Translations under genes and position numbers: made by a program
Assembly: GCA_910586515.1 (NCBI GenBank)
Contig: CAJUGL010000038.1
Span: 1 to 33,922, forward strand
From: an uncultured Acetatifactor sp.
GTDB lineage: Bacteria; Bacillota; Clostridia; Lachnospirales; Lachnospiraceae
Direction of reading: 5' to 3'
DNA length: 33,922 nucleotides
Part shown: in pieces, positions 1-7,301 of the stretch
How the letters are laid out: each line of letters opens with the position of its first letter
Numbering within the stretch: position 1 is the first letter of the stretch
Notes under the pieces: generated by a model
What the model was told of the DNA's origin: nothing
Seen by the model: the letters and a program-made list of their open reading frames with translations, nothing else
Databases searched by the model: none

Positions 1-2
1 CC

Positions 3-692
3 ATGCTGGCGGAGGCCGTGGCGAAGGCTCTGGGCAAGCGGCTGATTATCTGGAATATCAAGTCCACCACCAAAGCCCAGGAGGGGCTGTATGTGTATGA
101 CACCATTCAGCGTCTCTATGACGGGCAGTTCGGCGAGGAAGGTGTGGACGACATCGCCCATTACATCAAACTGGGCAAACTGGGAGAGGCCTTTGACAGC
201 GAAGAGCAGGTAGTGCTTCTCATTGACGAGATCGACAAGGCGGATCTGGAGTTCCCCAACGATTTGCTGTGGGAACTGGACCAGATGGAGTTCTATATCA
301 ATGAGACAAAGCGCACCGTGAAGGCAAAGCAGCGCCCCATTGTGATCATTACCTCCAACGCGGAGAAGGAGCTGCCGGATGCGTTTCTGCGGCGCTGTAT
401 TTTCCATTATATCGATTTCCCGGACAGGGAGCTGATGGAGGAGATCGTGCGGGTGCATTATCCCGACGTGGAGGAGAATCTGCTGAAGAATGCCATGGAG
501 GTGTTCTACAATATCCGGGCGATCCGGGACATCCGCAAGAAGCCCAGTACTTCCGAGCTGATCGACTGGGTGAATGCCCTGCAGATCGGGGGAATTCCCG
601 CGGATACCATCCGAAAGGCCCTGCCCTTTGTGGGGGTAGTGGTGAAAAAAGACGAGGATCTGCAGTTGGTGCGGCAGGAGCCGAATCTGTAG
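3..692 (+). CDS. MoxR-type AAA+ ATPase, 5' truncated
   Basis: This is the C-terminal part of an AAA+ ATPase; the gene runs off the left edge, so the Walker A motif is outside the window and the first Met here is not the start. The Walker B segment LLIDEIDKADLEFPNDLL is at about residues 72-89 of the fragment. A sensor-1 segment (VIITSNAEKELPDAFLRRC) follows, with an Arg pair suited to an arginine finger, and then a helical lid. MoxR-family ATPases act as chaperones or metal-cofactor insertion factors and normally pair with a VWA-domain protein. The likely partner is the VWA gene at 5133-6335, which is unusually far away. Base composition matches the host-like genes rather than the AT-rich cassette that follows. 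Family assignment is firm; the substrate is unknown. Confidence 0.85.
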   Translation: MLAEAVAKALGKRLIIWNIKSTTKAQEGLYVYDTIQRLYDGQFGEEGVDDIAHYIKLGKLGEAFDSEEQVVLLIDEIDKADLEFPNDLLWELDQMEFYINETKRTVKAKQRPIVIITSNAEKELPDAFLRRCIFHYIDFPDRELMEEIVRVHYPDVEENLLKNAMEVFYNIRAIRDIRKKPSTSELIDWVNALQIGGIPADTIRKALPFVGVVVKKDEDLQLVRQEPNL

Positions 693-1002
693 ACAGCCGG
701 ATTATGTTTTTCGGCTCGCAATAATCTTCAGGGCTTTCATAGAAATCATCCATCCTTCGGACAGAAAGCCTTTTGTGAGAAGGTCGGATTCTCCTGGGCA
801 GTTCGGGAAGGGAAAGGATGGAGACAGATGCTGACAGGAAAGGCGGAGAGCTGGGACAGATTGCCAACCAGATGCTTGCAGAGTGGTGCTGCAGAATGGC
901 GGAGAAGCTTAAGGAAAAAAGGAATTCCAGGAAAAGTAAAGGGCAGAATAAAGGACCGGAATCTGCAAAAACAGCTCAAAACAGCACAAAAGGGAGATTG
1001 GA
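693..1002. other. Spacer with no convincing gene
   Basis: This 310-base stretch separates the ATPase from the acetyltransferase remnant. It contains a short open frame (818-1006, 62 codons, Lys/Glu-rich product) that ends in an ATGA overlap with the remnant. It has no recognisable domain and no strong ribosome site. The sequence may be decayed coding DNA left by the rearrangement that split the MoxR and VWA genes. No terminator or promoter could be supported. Confidence 0.4.
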
Positions 1003-1187
1003 ATGATCTATCTGCAGAAGGATGAAGTCTTGATACGGGATATGGAAAAGGCGGACATCCTGTCAGTCTGCCGGGTCCAAAAAGACGAATCCGGGGGAAA
1101 ATAGCCGGTTATGTGTATCTTTACTGCCAATGCAAATGGGGGGCTTCGGGATGCCGGGGGTATCCGGAGGGGGGATGTCTGATTTGA
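1003..1187 (+). pseudogene. Remnant of a GNAT acetyltransferase gene
   Basis: The 33-codon frame from ATG 1003 to TAG 1102 encodes a protein start (MIYLQKDEVLIRDMEKADI) that closely matches the start of the intact acetyltransferase at 6385 (MIYWQGEDILIRDMEESDV). After DESGGK the frame stops. In another frame, from about 1098, it resumes as IAGYVYLYCQCKWG, matching IAGYVYLYYQCKWG of the intact protein. About 25 residues present in the intact copy between these two blocks are missing, and the acetyl-CoA-binding motif and C-terminus are lost after about 1187. An internal deletion, a frameshift and a 3' truncation together make this a clear pseudogene. It and the intact copy flank the split MoxR/VWA region. 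Confidence 0.8.
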
Positions 1188-1250
1188 CAAGACGAAACAG
1201 GGTGAACGAACAGCTCAATATATGATGAATGTCCATGGGGAACTGAGTAT

Positions 1251-2378
1251 ATGAAAAATGAAAACAATGACATAGAAGAGGAACAATTATATTCCGGAAC
1301 TTATGAGAGAGAAATCACAGAACCATTTAACCCTAAGGATGTGGATATTATTTCTCAAACAATGGTAATCTCCAACATCATTGAGCAGCTGAAATGTGGA
1401 GATATTCTGTTGGAACCGGATTTTCAGCGACATCCTGATTTATGGAATGATAAGAAACAGAGTAGGTTGATTGAATCGTTGATGATTCGTATTCCGCTGC
1501 CAACATTTTATTTTGATAGTACAAAAGATGATAAATTAATCGTGGTAGACGGACTGCAAAGATTATATGCTATTAAAAGATTTATGGTACTTGGTGAAGA
1601 GGATGAGAAGCGCCTGAAGCTCACTGATTTAGAGTATTTAAAGGAGTATGAAGGGAAAAAATTCGAGGAACTTCCACCCAATATGCAGAGAAGAATAAAA
1701 ACACAGGCATTAAATACCTATGTGATCAGGCCAGGAACTCCGGATAAAGTGCGGACAAGTATTTTTACGAGAATTAATACGGGAGGTCTGACTCTGGAAC
1801 CGGCAGAAATTAAAAATTCTGTTTACAGAGGACAAGCTGCTAATCTGTTAAAGGAACTGGCATATTCCGAAGAATTTAAAACGGCAACAAGGCATAAAAT
1901 AGATTCCAGGAGAATGTTGGATTGTGAATTTGTGAATCGCTTTTTGGCTTTTTATTTGTTGGGAACAGAAAACTATTCGGGTAATTTAGAAGATTATTTG
2001 AATGATGTAATGATTCGATTGCAGAAGGAGTCAAAAGCGACAATTAAGAAATGCCGTGTCGATTTTTTAAAGGCGATGAAATATGCTGCCTGCATTTTTG
2101 GTGAAATCGCTTTTCGAAAAATTACCGCAAATGAAAGGTACGGAATGATAAATAAGCCGCTTTATGATGCAGTAACAGTCAACCTGGCAAAATTGAGTGT
2201 GCAGGATTGTAAAAATTTATTGAAAAAGAAAGAGGAAGTGTTGAAAAAATATATTGCGCTGTTAATGGATAAAAAATTTACAGGTATGATTACAAGCGGA
2301 ACGGCTGCTGTAGATAATGTCAGGAATAGACATAGTGTAATCTGTAAATTATTTCAAGAGGTATTAGAAGATGATTAG
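1251..2378 (+). CDS. DUF262 (GmrS/ParB-like) protein, cassette gene 1
   Basis: This 375-residue protein carries the DUF262 signature. DFQRHPDLWNDKKQSRLIES spans about residues 57-76, followed by the IPLPTFYF strand and VVDGLQRL at 98-105, the counterpart of the usual DGQQRL motif, with Leu replacing the first Gln. DUF262 domains have a ParB/sulfiredoxin-like fold. They occur in GmrSD and BrxU type IV restriction enzymes, where this motif is tied to nucleotide binding. No HNH/DUF1524 nuclease half follows, so the protein is a single-module member with a helical C-terminal region. The gene is AT-rich with many AAA, ATA and TTA codons, unlike its flanks. Its end overlaps the next gene by 8 bases, indicating translational coupling. 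A weak GGGGAA site precedes ATG 1251. Function in anti-phage defence is inferred. Confidence 0.88.
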   Translation: MKNENNDIEEEQLYSGTYEREITEPFNPKDVDIISQTMVISNIIEQLKCGDILLEPDFQRHPDLWNDKKQSRLIESLMIRIPLPTFYFDSTKDDKLIVVDGLQRLYAIKRFMVLGEEDEKRLKLTDLEYLKEYEGKKFEELPPNMQRRIKTQALNTYVIRPGTPDKVRTSIFTRINTGGLTLEPAEIKNSVYRGQAANLLKELAYSEEFKTATRHKIDSRRMLDCEFVNRFLAFYLLGTENYSGNLEDYLNDVMIRLQKESKATIKKCRVDFLKAMKYAACIFGEIAFRKITANERYGMINKPLYDAVTVNLAKLSVQDCKNLLKKKEEVLKKYIALLMDKKFTGMITSGTAAVDNVRNRHSVICKLFQEVLEDD

Positions 2379-3477
2379 TTATATGCAGATAGAAAATTTT
2401 AAGTCAATAAAGAAATTGGCATTGCCATTAGAGAACCTGAATCTGTTTTTCGGAATGAATGGTATGGGAAAATCTTCTGTGATACAGGCGCTATTACTTT
2501 TAAGACAAAGTTTTTGGGAAAATTATAAATCAAGTTTGGATTGCTTGTACACGAATGGTGAGATGATACAATTGGGAACAAGCAAAGATATTTTTTGCCA
2601 GAGTGCAGATTCTGACATGATAAGATTCTTTCTGCAATTCGGTGCGCAATTAACCTATGATTGCTGCTATAAATATGAAGCTGATGAGATGGACAGTGAC
2701 CAGCTGATGAGGATTGGAACAGAAAAAAATGAAAGTTATGCAGTATCCTTATTTTCGGATCAATTTTCATATTTAGGTGCCGAACATATTGGCCCGAGAA
2801 AACAGTACAGCACTGAAAACTGGAAAAAAAACGGTGTTGCGCGATTGGGAACAATGGGGGAATATGTAGTTCCATTTTTAGCGCTTGAAGGAGAAAAAAT
2901 GCGGGTTCCTGATGAGATGTGTCTGGAAACCGGAAAAACAAACCGTTTAATTGATCAAGTATCTGCGTGGATGGCAGAAATATCTCCGGGGATCCGGATA
3001 TCTGCAGAATTGCTTCCAACAATTGAGAAGGCAAAACTGGCAATTCGTTATAGTGGAGACAGATTGGTTTCTGATGCATTTCTGCCAGTCAATGTTGGAT
3101 TTGGAATTCCATATGTTTTGCCTCTTGTTGTGGAATTACTTATTTCAGGTGAAGAAAGCCTTTTACTGATTGAGAATCCGGAATCGCATCTTCATCCCAA
3201 AGGGCAGACTATGATGGCAAAACTGATATCATTAGCTGCTGATCATGGGTGCCAGATTATTTGTGAATCTCATAGTGACCATGTGATTAATGGAGTAAGA
3301 GTTGCTGTAAAGAACAGGTGTATAAACAATAAAAAGGTAGGAATTTCTTTCTTTTCAAAAAACAGAGACCAGGAAACAAAAGTGGACAATATTTATGTGG
3401 ACGAAAAAGGAAATTTGAGTGATTATCCATCTGGATTGTTGGATGAATGGGGCATTCTTATGACAGAGTTAATTTAG
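2371..3477 (+). CDS. SMC-like AAA ATPase with DUF3696 tail, cassette gene 2
   Basis: This 368-residue ATPase belongs to the AAA15/AAA21 group of ABC/SMC-like ATPases. It opens with MISYMQIENFKSIKK and has Walker A GMNGMGKSS at 28-36. Walker B with the catalytic Glu lies in LLIENPESHLHP (about 266-277), followed by the switch motif CESHSDHVING (about 298-308). The C-terminus (VDNIYVDEKGNLSDYPSGL) matches DUF3696, found in ATPases of many defence islands. There is no TOPRIM or HNH domain, so any effector must be a partner protein. The start lies inside the end of the DUF262 gene, and the AT-rich composition is shared by both. The likely role is an ATP-driven sensor or regulator of the DUF262 protein; this is inference from family and operon. 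Confidence 0.88.
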   Translation: MISYMQIENFKSIKKLALPLENLNLFFGMNGMGKSSVIQALLLLRQSFWENYKSSLDCLYTNGEMIQLGTSKDIFCQSADSDMIRFFLQFGAQLTYDCCYKYEADEMDSDQLMRIGTEKNESYAVSLFSDQFSYLGAEHIGPRKQYSTENWKKNGVARLGTMGEYVVPFLALEGEKMRVPDEMCLETGKTNRLIDQVSAWMAEISPGIRISAELLPTIEKAKLAIRYSGDRLVSDAFLPVNVGFGIPYVLPLVVELLISGEESLLLIENPESHLHPKGQTMMAKLISLAADHGCQIICESHSDHVINGVRVAVKNRCINNKKVGISFFSKNRDQETKVDNIYVDEKGNLSDYPSGLLDEWGILMTELI

Positions 3478-3525
3478 GATGGCGGAACCCTTGAGAGACC
3501 AGATTCATGAAGGGCAGGAGAAAAA

Positions 3526-4308
3526 TTGGATTTATTTTTTAATGAACTTTCGATAGAAGGGAAAAAGAGTATAGGAAAGGATTCTGCTATATCGTTAGTT
3601 AGAGTCTACCGTTCCCTGAGACAATATGAAATAACGACATGTAGAATTGCTTCTGAAGATAACCAAAAATTGCACGAAATGATTCAAAATATGCCGGATT
3701 TTCTAAACATAAGAAATTTTTATTTCGCCTTTTTTCGCGCTCCATATGAGTCTGATAATGTAGAAAAGGAACAAAATGAATATTTTGAACATGAGTGGCT
3801 TCATAATGGAAAACCGTGCATTGGCTTACCATTAGCCGTTATATTGAAATCAGCGGCTTTAAGTATCTGTGAAGACGGCTGGTGTGACGCATTTGTTGAT
3901 GTTACAAAAGATGGTAACGCAGAGACTGTTAGAAATATTAGTACGGAACAGCATGTTGATATACATATTCCACAGATACAGGCAGGCCAGGAAACGGAAC
4001 TGGTGGAAAGTGGTCTGCAAATAAAAGATAAAAAGATTTCCTTGAGGGATGACCATGGGGCAGATATATTGATGGAGTTCTCAAAACGTTTGGTAAGATG
4101 TCCCTATGTTGTAAGTGTGATTAATTCTTTACCTTTTAATTCTCATGAACGAAGGTTTATCAAAAAGATACGCGGAGAGGGATTGATCGAAATTGTTTTG
4201 CCCTGGACAGACAAAGGGTATGGTGTGGTAGTGCAAACTACAGGAAGAACAATGAAGGAAACTGAATTAATAGGAAAAATAATAATGGAAAAATACGGAG
4301 GGGTATGA
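3526..4308 (+). CDS. Unrecognised third protein of the DUF262/DUF3696 cassette
   Basis: I do not recognise this 260-residue protein. The start is TTG 3526, preceded by CAGGAG with a 5-base spacer; it gives the N-terminus (M)DLFFNELSIEG. The middle is hydrophilic, with one stretch rich in small and hydrophobic residues (GLPLAVILKSAALS). The C-terminal 65 residues look like a compact domain: RFIKKIRGEGLIEIVL, then WTDKGYGVVVQTTGR and an acidic helix. No signal peptide or membrane segment is evident. It follows the ATPase by 48 bases, shares its AT-rich composition, and overlaps the next gene by 4 bases. Its place in the operon suggests an effector or specificity subunit, but no catalytic motif can be named with confidence. 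Confidence 0.75.
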   Translation: MDLFFNELSIEGKKSIGKDSAISLVRVYRSLRQYEITTCRIASEDNQKLHEMIQNMPDFLNIRNFYFAFFRAPYESDNVEKEQNEYFEHEWLHNGKPCIGLPLAVILKSAALSICEDGWCDAFVDVTKDGNAETVRNISTEQHVDIHIPQIQAGQETELVESGLQIKDKKISLRDDHGADILMEFSKRLVRCPYVVSVINSLPFNSHERRFIKKIRGEGLIEIVLPWTDKGYGVVVQTTGRTMKETELIGKIIMEKYGGV

Positions 4309-4958
4309 GCCTCGTAACGTTCTGCTTCGCAATTGAAAATTATATCAAAAAATGTGTTTTAACAAAAGTATATTTTGTGCGTCATGCACAGCCGGAACAT
4401 ATGTGGGAGGATGACAGAACAAGGCCCTTAACTGCGGAAGGCAGGCAGGATGCCAGGATGGTAACGGACTTTTTGGCAGATAAGGGGATAGATGTATTTT
4501 ACAGCAGTCCCTATCGAAGAAGTTTTGATACAATTGCGGCAGCTGCGGCCTGTTATGGAAAGGATATTGTTACGGACGAGAGACTGCGGGAGAGAGAAAA
4601 GGGAATCAACGGCAATGAACATGGCATGTTTGAAAAACGTTGGGCAGATCATGATTATTGTGAGGAAAAGGGCGAATCACTCAACATGGTGCAGCGGAGG
4701 AATATAGAGGCCCTAACGGAAATACTGGAGGAAAATAAGGGGAAGCGGATTGTGATTGCAACCCATGGGACGGCCCTTAGCACCATTTTGCATTTTTACC
4801 ATCCGGAGTTTGGGTGTAAGGATTTTCTGCGGATTATAGACTGGATGCCGTATATTATGGAACTTGACTTTCAGGGGAATAAGCTGTGGGCAGAACAGGA
4901 ACATTGTTACATAGAGAAAGAATTTCCGGGAAAGAAAAGAGCGGATAAAAAGCAGTGA
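4305..4958 (+). CDS. Histidine phosphatase (phosphoglycerate mutase-like) family protein
   Basis: This 217-residue protein has the branch-1 histidine phosphatase signature. RHAQ carries the phospho-accepting His27, SSPYRR supplies the second substrate-binding Arg, an acidic ERLREREKG segment follows, and the second catalytic His154 lies in ATHGT. Members hydrolyse phosphate esters; the substrate cannot be told. ATG 4305 overlaps the cassette's last gene (ATGA) and has a good GGAGGGG site. It adds about 19 residues ahead of TKVYFVRHA, where family members usually begin, and no in-frame start codon lies at that point. Composition is closer to the host genes than to the cassette, so the cassette may have replaced the native start. 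The final codons run into a tandem repeat. Whether it belongs to the cassette is open. Confidence 0.85.
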   Translation: MSLVTFCFAIENYIKKCVLTKVYFVRHAQPEHMWEDDRTRPLTAEGRQDARMVTDFLADKGIDVFYSSPYRRSFDTIAAAAACYGKDIVTDERLREREKGINGNEHGMFEKRWADHDYCEEKGESLNMVQRRNIEALTEILEENKGKRIVIATHGTALSTILHFYHPEFGCKDFLRIIDWMPYIMELDFQGNKLWAEQEHCYIEKEFPGKKRADKKQ

Positions 4959-5094
4959 AACGGATAGAAAGCAATGAAACAGATAAGAAGCAGTGAAGCG
5001 GATAGAAAAAAGTGAAACAGATAAGAAGCAGTGAAACAGATAAGAAGCAGTGAAGCGAATAAAAAGCAGTGAAACAGATAAGAAAGCGGTGAAA
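4942..5094. repeat. 19-bp tandem repeat, about eight copies
   Basis: Eight head-to-tail units of 19 bp (the last is 20) follow the pattern C-R-GATAARAAGCAGTGAAR. Units begin at 4942, 4961, 4980, 4999, 5018, 5037, 5056 and 5075. Single-base differences cluster at a few positions, so copies are diverged rather than freshly expanded. The first unit overlaps the stop codon of the phosphatase gene, and the array ends about 38 bases before the VWA start. The period is not a multiple of three, arguing against a coding role. Confidence 0.95.
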
Positions 5095-5132
5095 CAGAGG
5101 AAAGCCGAGAGGAGCAGGAGAAGGGATAGGAT

Positions 5133-6335
5133 ATGTTTATAAAATTTTTTGAGGTCTTGAGGGAAAAAGGGCTTCGGGTTACTTTGGGAGAGTGGCTTAC
5201 CTTCCAGGAGGCTCTGGACAAGGGGCTTTGCGGCAGCTCCCTGACCCAGTTCTATTACACGGCCCGGATGATACTGGTGAAGAGCGAGACGGATTTTGAC
5301 AAATTCGACATGGCTTTTGAAGAGTGCTTCAAGGCGGCCCAGAGGGAGACGGAAGTGGGCAAGGAGATGCTCCGTTGGTTGGATAAGTCTGACATGATGG
5401 AACTGGCTCACGAGGAGGCCAGGGATCATATGAATAAAATGGAGGATCTCCAGATCGACAAGGAGGACGTGGAGGAGAAATTCAGGCAGCGTCTGAAAGA
5501 CCAGGACAGCGAGCACAACGGCGGAAGCTTCTGGATCGGTACCATGGGCAAGACCTCTTTCGGCAATACCGGCGGGAACGTGGGCGGCGTCCGGGTGGGC
5601 GGCAAAACAGGCTACCAGTCTGCCTTTGCGGTGGTTGGGGCCAGGAAGTACCGGGATTTTCGGGACGACAGAGTCCTGGACAACAGGCAGTTCCAGATGG
5701 CGTTCCGTAAATTAAGGCAGTTTTCCAGCAGGCTGGACATTCCGGAGACGGAACTGGACATTAACGGCACCGTGGACAAGACCTGCAACAACGGCGGCTG
5801 TCTGCAGATTGTTATGCAGAAGCCCCGGAAAAATGCAGTGAAGCTGCTGCTTTTAATGGACTCCGGCGGCACCATGATCCCCTTCAGCAGCCTGCTGAAC
5901 GATTTATTCCAGGCCATTCATAAGTCCAATCACTACAAGGACGTAAAGACCTATTATTTCCACAACTGTATCTACAGCAAGCTCTACAAGACCCCGGAGT
6001 GTGAGAACGGAGACTGGGTGGACACGGAGTGGATGTTCCGCAATGTGGGAAGCGACTACAAGGTGATCATCGTGGGGGACGCGGCCATGGCGCCGGAGGA
6101 GCTTTATTCCGATACCGGGAACTACAGAGGCCCCAACGGCGGCCTGTCCGGTTATGAGTGGCTGCAGCTGATGAAGAAGAAATATAAGAAAGTCGTGTGG
6201 CTGAATCCCAAGATGGCTCCCGGCCGTGCCCCCTGGCGGGAGGCGGAGACTGCGGTGAAGGAACTGTTTCCTATGTACAAGCTGACAGTGGACGGGTTGA
6301 ACCAGGCCATGCAGAAACTGATGTCAGCCCGCTGA
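5133..6335 (+). CDS. VWA-domain (CoxE-like) protein, partner of MoxR ATPase
   Basis: This 400-residue protein has a helical N-terminal half, a Gly-rich linker (about residues 128-160) and a von Willebrand A fold from about residue 225. The metal-site motif reads MDSGGTM with Asp243, a relaxed form of DxSxS in which the second and third positions are Gly and Thr. A later strand, VIIVGDAAMAPEEL, fits the distal metal-binding Asp of CoxE-like VWA proteins. Proteins of this class work with MoxR AAA+ ATPases to insert cofactors or assemble complexes. The cognate ATPase is probably the truncated gene at the left edge. The start is ATG 5133 after GGATAGGATAT, a modest ribosome site. There is no signal peptide, so it is cytoplasmic. 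Confidence 0.85.
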   Translation: MFIKFFEVLREKGLRVTLGEWLTFQEALDKGLCGSSLTQFYYTARMILVKSETDFDKFDMAFEECFKAAQRETEVGKEMLRWLDKSDMMELAHEEARDHMNKMEDLQIDKEDVEEKFRQRLKDQDSEHNGGSFWIGTMGKTSFGNTGGNVGGVRVGGKTGYQSAFAVVGARKYRDFRDDRVLDNRQFQMAFRKLRQFSSRLDIPETELDINGTVDKTCNNGGCLQIVMQKPRKNAVKLLLLMDSGGTMIPFSSLLNDLFQAIHKSNHYKDVKTYYFHNCIYSKLYKTPECENGDWVDTEWMFRNVGSDYKVIIVGDAAMAPEELYSDTGNYRGPNGGLSGYEWLQLMKKKYKKVVWLNPKMAPGRAPWREAETAVKELFPMYKLTVDGLNQAMQKLMSAR

Positions 6336-6384
6336 CAGTGACGGGATGCATCTTCGGAAGAGAAAAAGTATAGTGAGGAGAGTA

Positions 6385-6906
6385 ATGATTTACTGGCAGG
6401 GAGAAGATATCCTCATCCGGGATATGGAAGAATCGGACGTTTCCGGCATCTGTAGGGCGGATGGGGATGAATCAGAAGATAATATTCGCTATTTCGATAA
6501 GCAGTTCGGGCATATCCGGGAAAAGGCATGCGCAGGCCTGATCGCCGTCTGCCAGGGAGAAATAGCCGGATACGTATATCTTTATTATCAATGTAAATGG
6601 GGCGGAATGGGGAATCAGGGCTATTCTGGCGTGGTTGATTTATATGTCTGGGACAAATTCCGCAGAAGAGGAATCGGCCACATGCTGATGGATGCGGCAG
6701 AGCAGATTGCGGCGGAATACAGCAGCCTGGTATATCTGGATGTGGGGCTGAACAGCGAGTTTGGCAGCGCCCAGAGACTGTACGCGAAAAGAGGCTATAT
6801 CCCTGACGGAAAGGGCTGCTATTATGAAGAGAAGGTGTGCGGAACCAATGCGGTGTGCCGGAATTCCGATGAACTGACCCTCTGCCTGGTGAAAAAGCTG
6901 AGGTGA
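6385..6906 (+). CDS. GNAT family N-acetyltransferase
   Basis: This is a 173-residue GNAT protein. The acetyl-CoA pyrophosphate-binding motif is RRRGIGHMLMDAA, preceded by a VVDLYVWDKF strand and followed by the typical YLDVGLNSEFGSAQRLYAKRGYIPDG segment, where a small molecule or peptide amine would be acetylated. ATG 6385 is chosen over the upstream in-frame ATG 6346 because GAGGAG sits just ahead of it and the degraded paralogue at 1003 begins at the same point (MIY). The gene follows the VWA gene by 49 bases and may be cotranscribed with it. The substrate is unknown. Confidence 0.85.
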   Translation: MIYWQGEDILIRDMEESDVSGICRADGDESEDNIRYFDKQFGHIREKACAGLIAVCQGEIAGYVYLYYQCKWGGMGNQGYSGVVDLYVWDKFRRRGIGHMLMDAAEQIAAEYSSLVYLDVGLNSEFGSAQRLYAKRGYIPDGKGCYYEEKVCGTNAVCRNSDELTLCLVKKLR

Positions 6907-6949
6907 CGACCATAGTTTTGCGGGAAAAACATGATAAATAGTAAAATAG

Positions 6950-6991
6950 TTTATGTCTTGAAAATATAGACATAAAAGGATATAATATGTC
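6950..6991 (+). promoter_or_regulatory. Promoter and operator of the toxin-antitoxin operon
   Basis: TTGAAA (6958-6963), a 17-base spacer and TATAAT (6981-6986) form a near-consensus sigma-A promoter. An inverted repeat, TTTATGTC-N11-GACATAAA (6950-6957 and 6969-6976), straddles the -35 box. A third TATGTC half-site (6986-6991) overlaps the end of the -10 box. Such an arrangement suits repression by the antitoxin or the toxin-antitoxin complex. The promoter also rules out ATG 6987 as the antitoxin start, because it lies upstream of the expected transcription start. Confidence 0.75.
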
Positions 6992-7016
6992 TATAAAAAT
7001 AAATGGAGGCATTTAT

Positions 7017-7301
7017 ATGTTATCATTGCAGGAAACAGTCAGGCCATCGGCGGACTTAAGAAATCACTATAATGAAATATCGAAGCAGTGCAGGGAAGAC
7101 AATGTAGCAGTAATCGTCACGGTGAACGGAAGAGGAGATACGGTTTCATTGGCTTATGAAGAATACAAGCGCATGAAAGCCAGAATAGAACTTCTTGAAA
7201 TTCTTGCCGAGGCAGAAAACGATGTGAGGGACAGAAGGGTAGCGCCTGTACACGAGACCTTTGATGATTTGAGAAATATGCTGCGGGAGGGCTCGCGTTG
7301 A
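7017..7301 (+). CDS. Phd/YefM-family antitoxin
   Basis: This 94-residue protein matches the Phd/YefM antitoxins. The N-terminal segment MLSLQETVRPSADLRNHYNEI is the DNA-binding dimerisation region, followed by the strand pair VAVIVTVNGRGDTVSLAYEEYKRM and an acidic helical tail that would wrap the toxin. ATG 7017 has GGAGG eight bases upstream; the in-frame ATG 6987 precedes the transcription start and is rejected. The gene overlaps the toxin start by 4 bases. The palindrome at 6950-6976 is the expected autoregulatory site. It would neutralise the toxin encoded next. Confidence 0.88.
   Translation: MLSLQETVRPSADLRNHYNEISKQCREDNVAVIVTVNGRGDTVSLAYEEYKRMKARIELLEILAEAENDVRDRRVAPVHETFDDLRNMLREGSR

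Noticed and set aside
818..1006. 62-codon Lys/Glu-rich open frame before the GNAT remnant
   Set aside because: No domain, no strong ribosome site, and it lies in apparently decayed DNA; kept only as a note in the spacer entry.
2371..3477. Gabija or Septu ATPase
   Set aside because: No TOPRIM domain as in GajA, and no PtuB-like HNH partner; DUF3696 C-terminus fits better.
4942..5094. CRISPR array
   Set aside because: The 19-bp units are head-to-tail with no unique spacers and no cas genes are nearby.
4713..5516. Long minus-strand frame crossing the 19-bp repeats
   Set aside because: Product is a low-complexity Phe/Leu/Ser repeat created by the tandem array and by antisense of the phosphatase and VWA genes.
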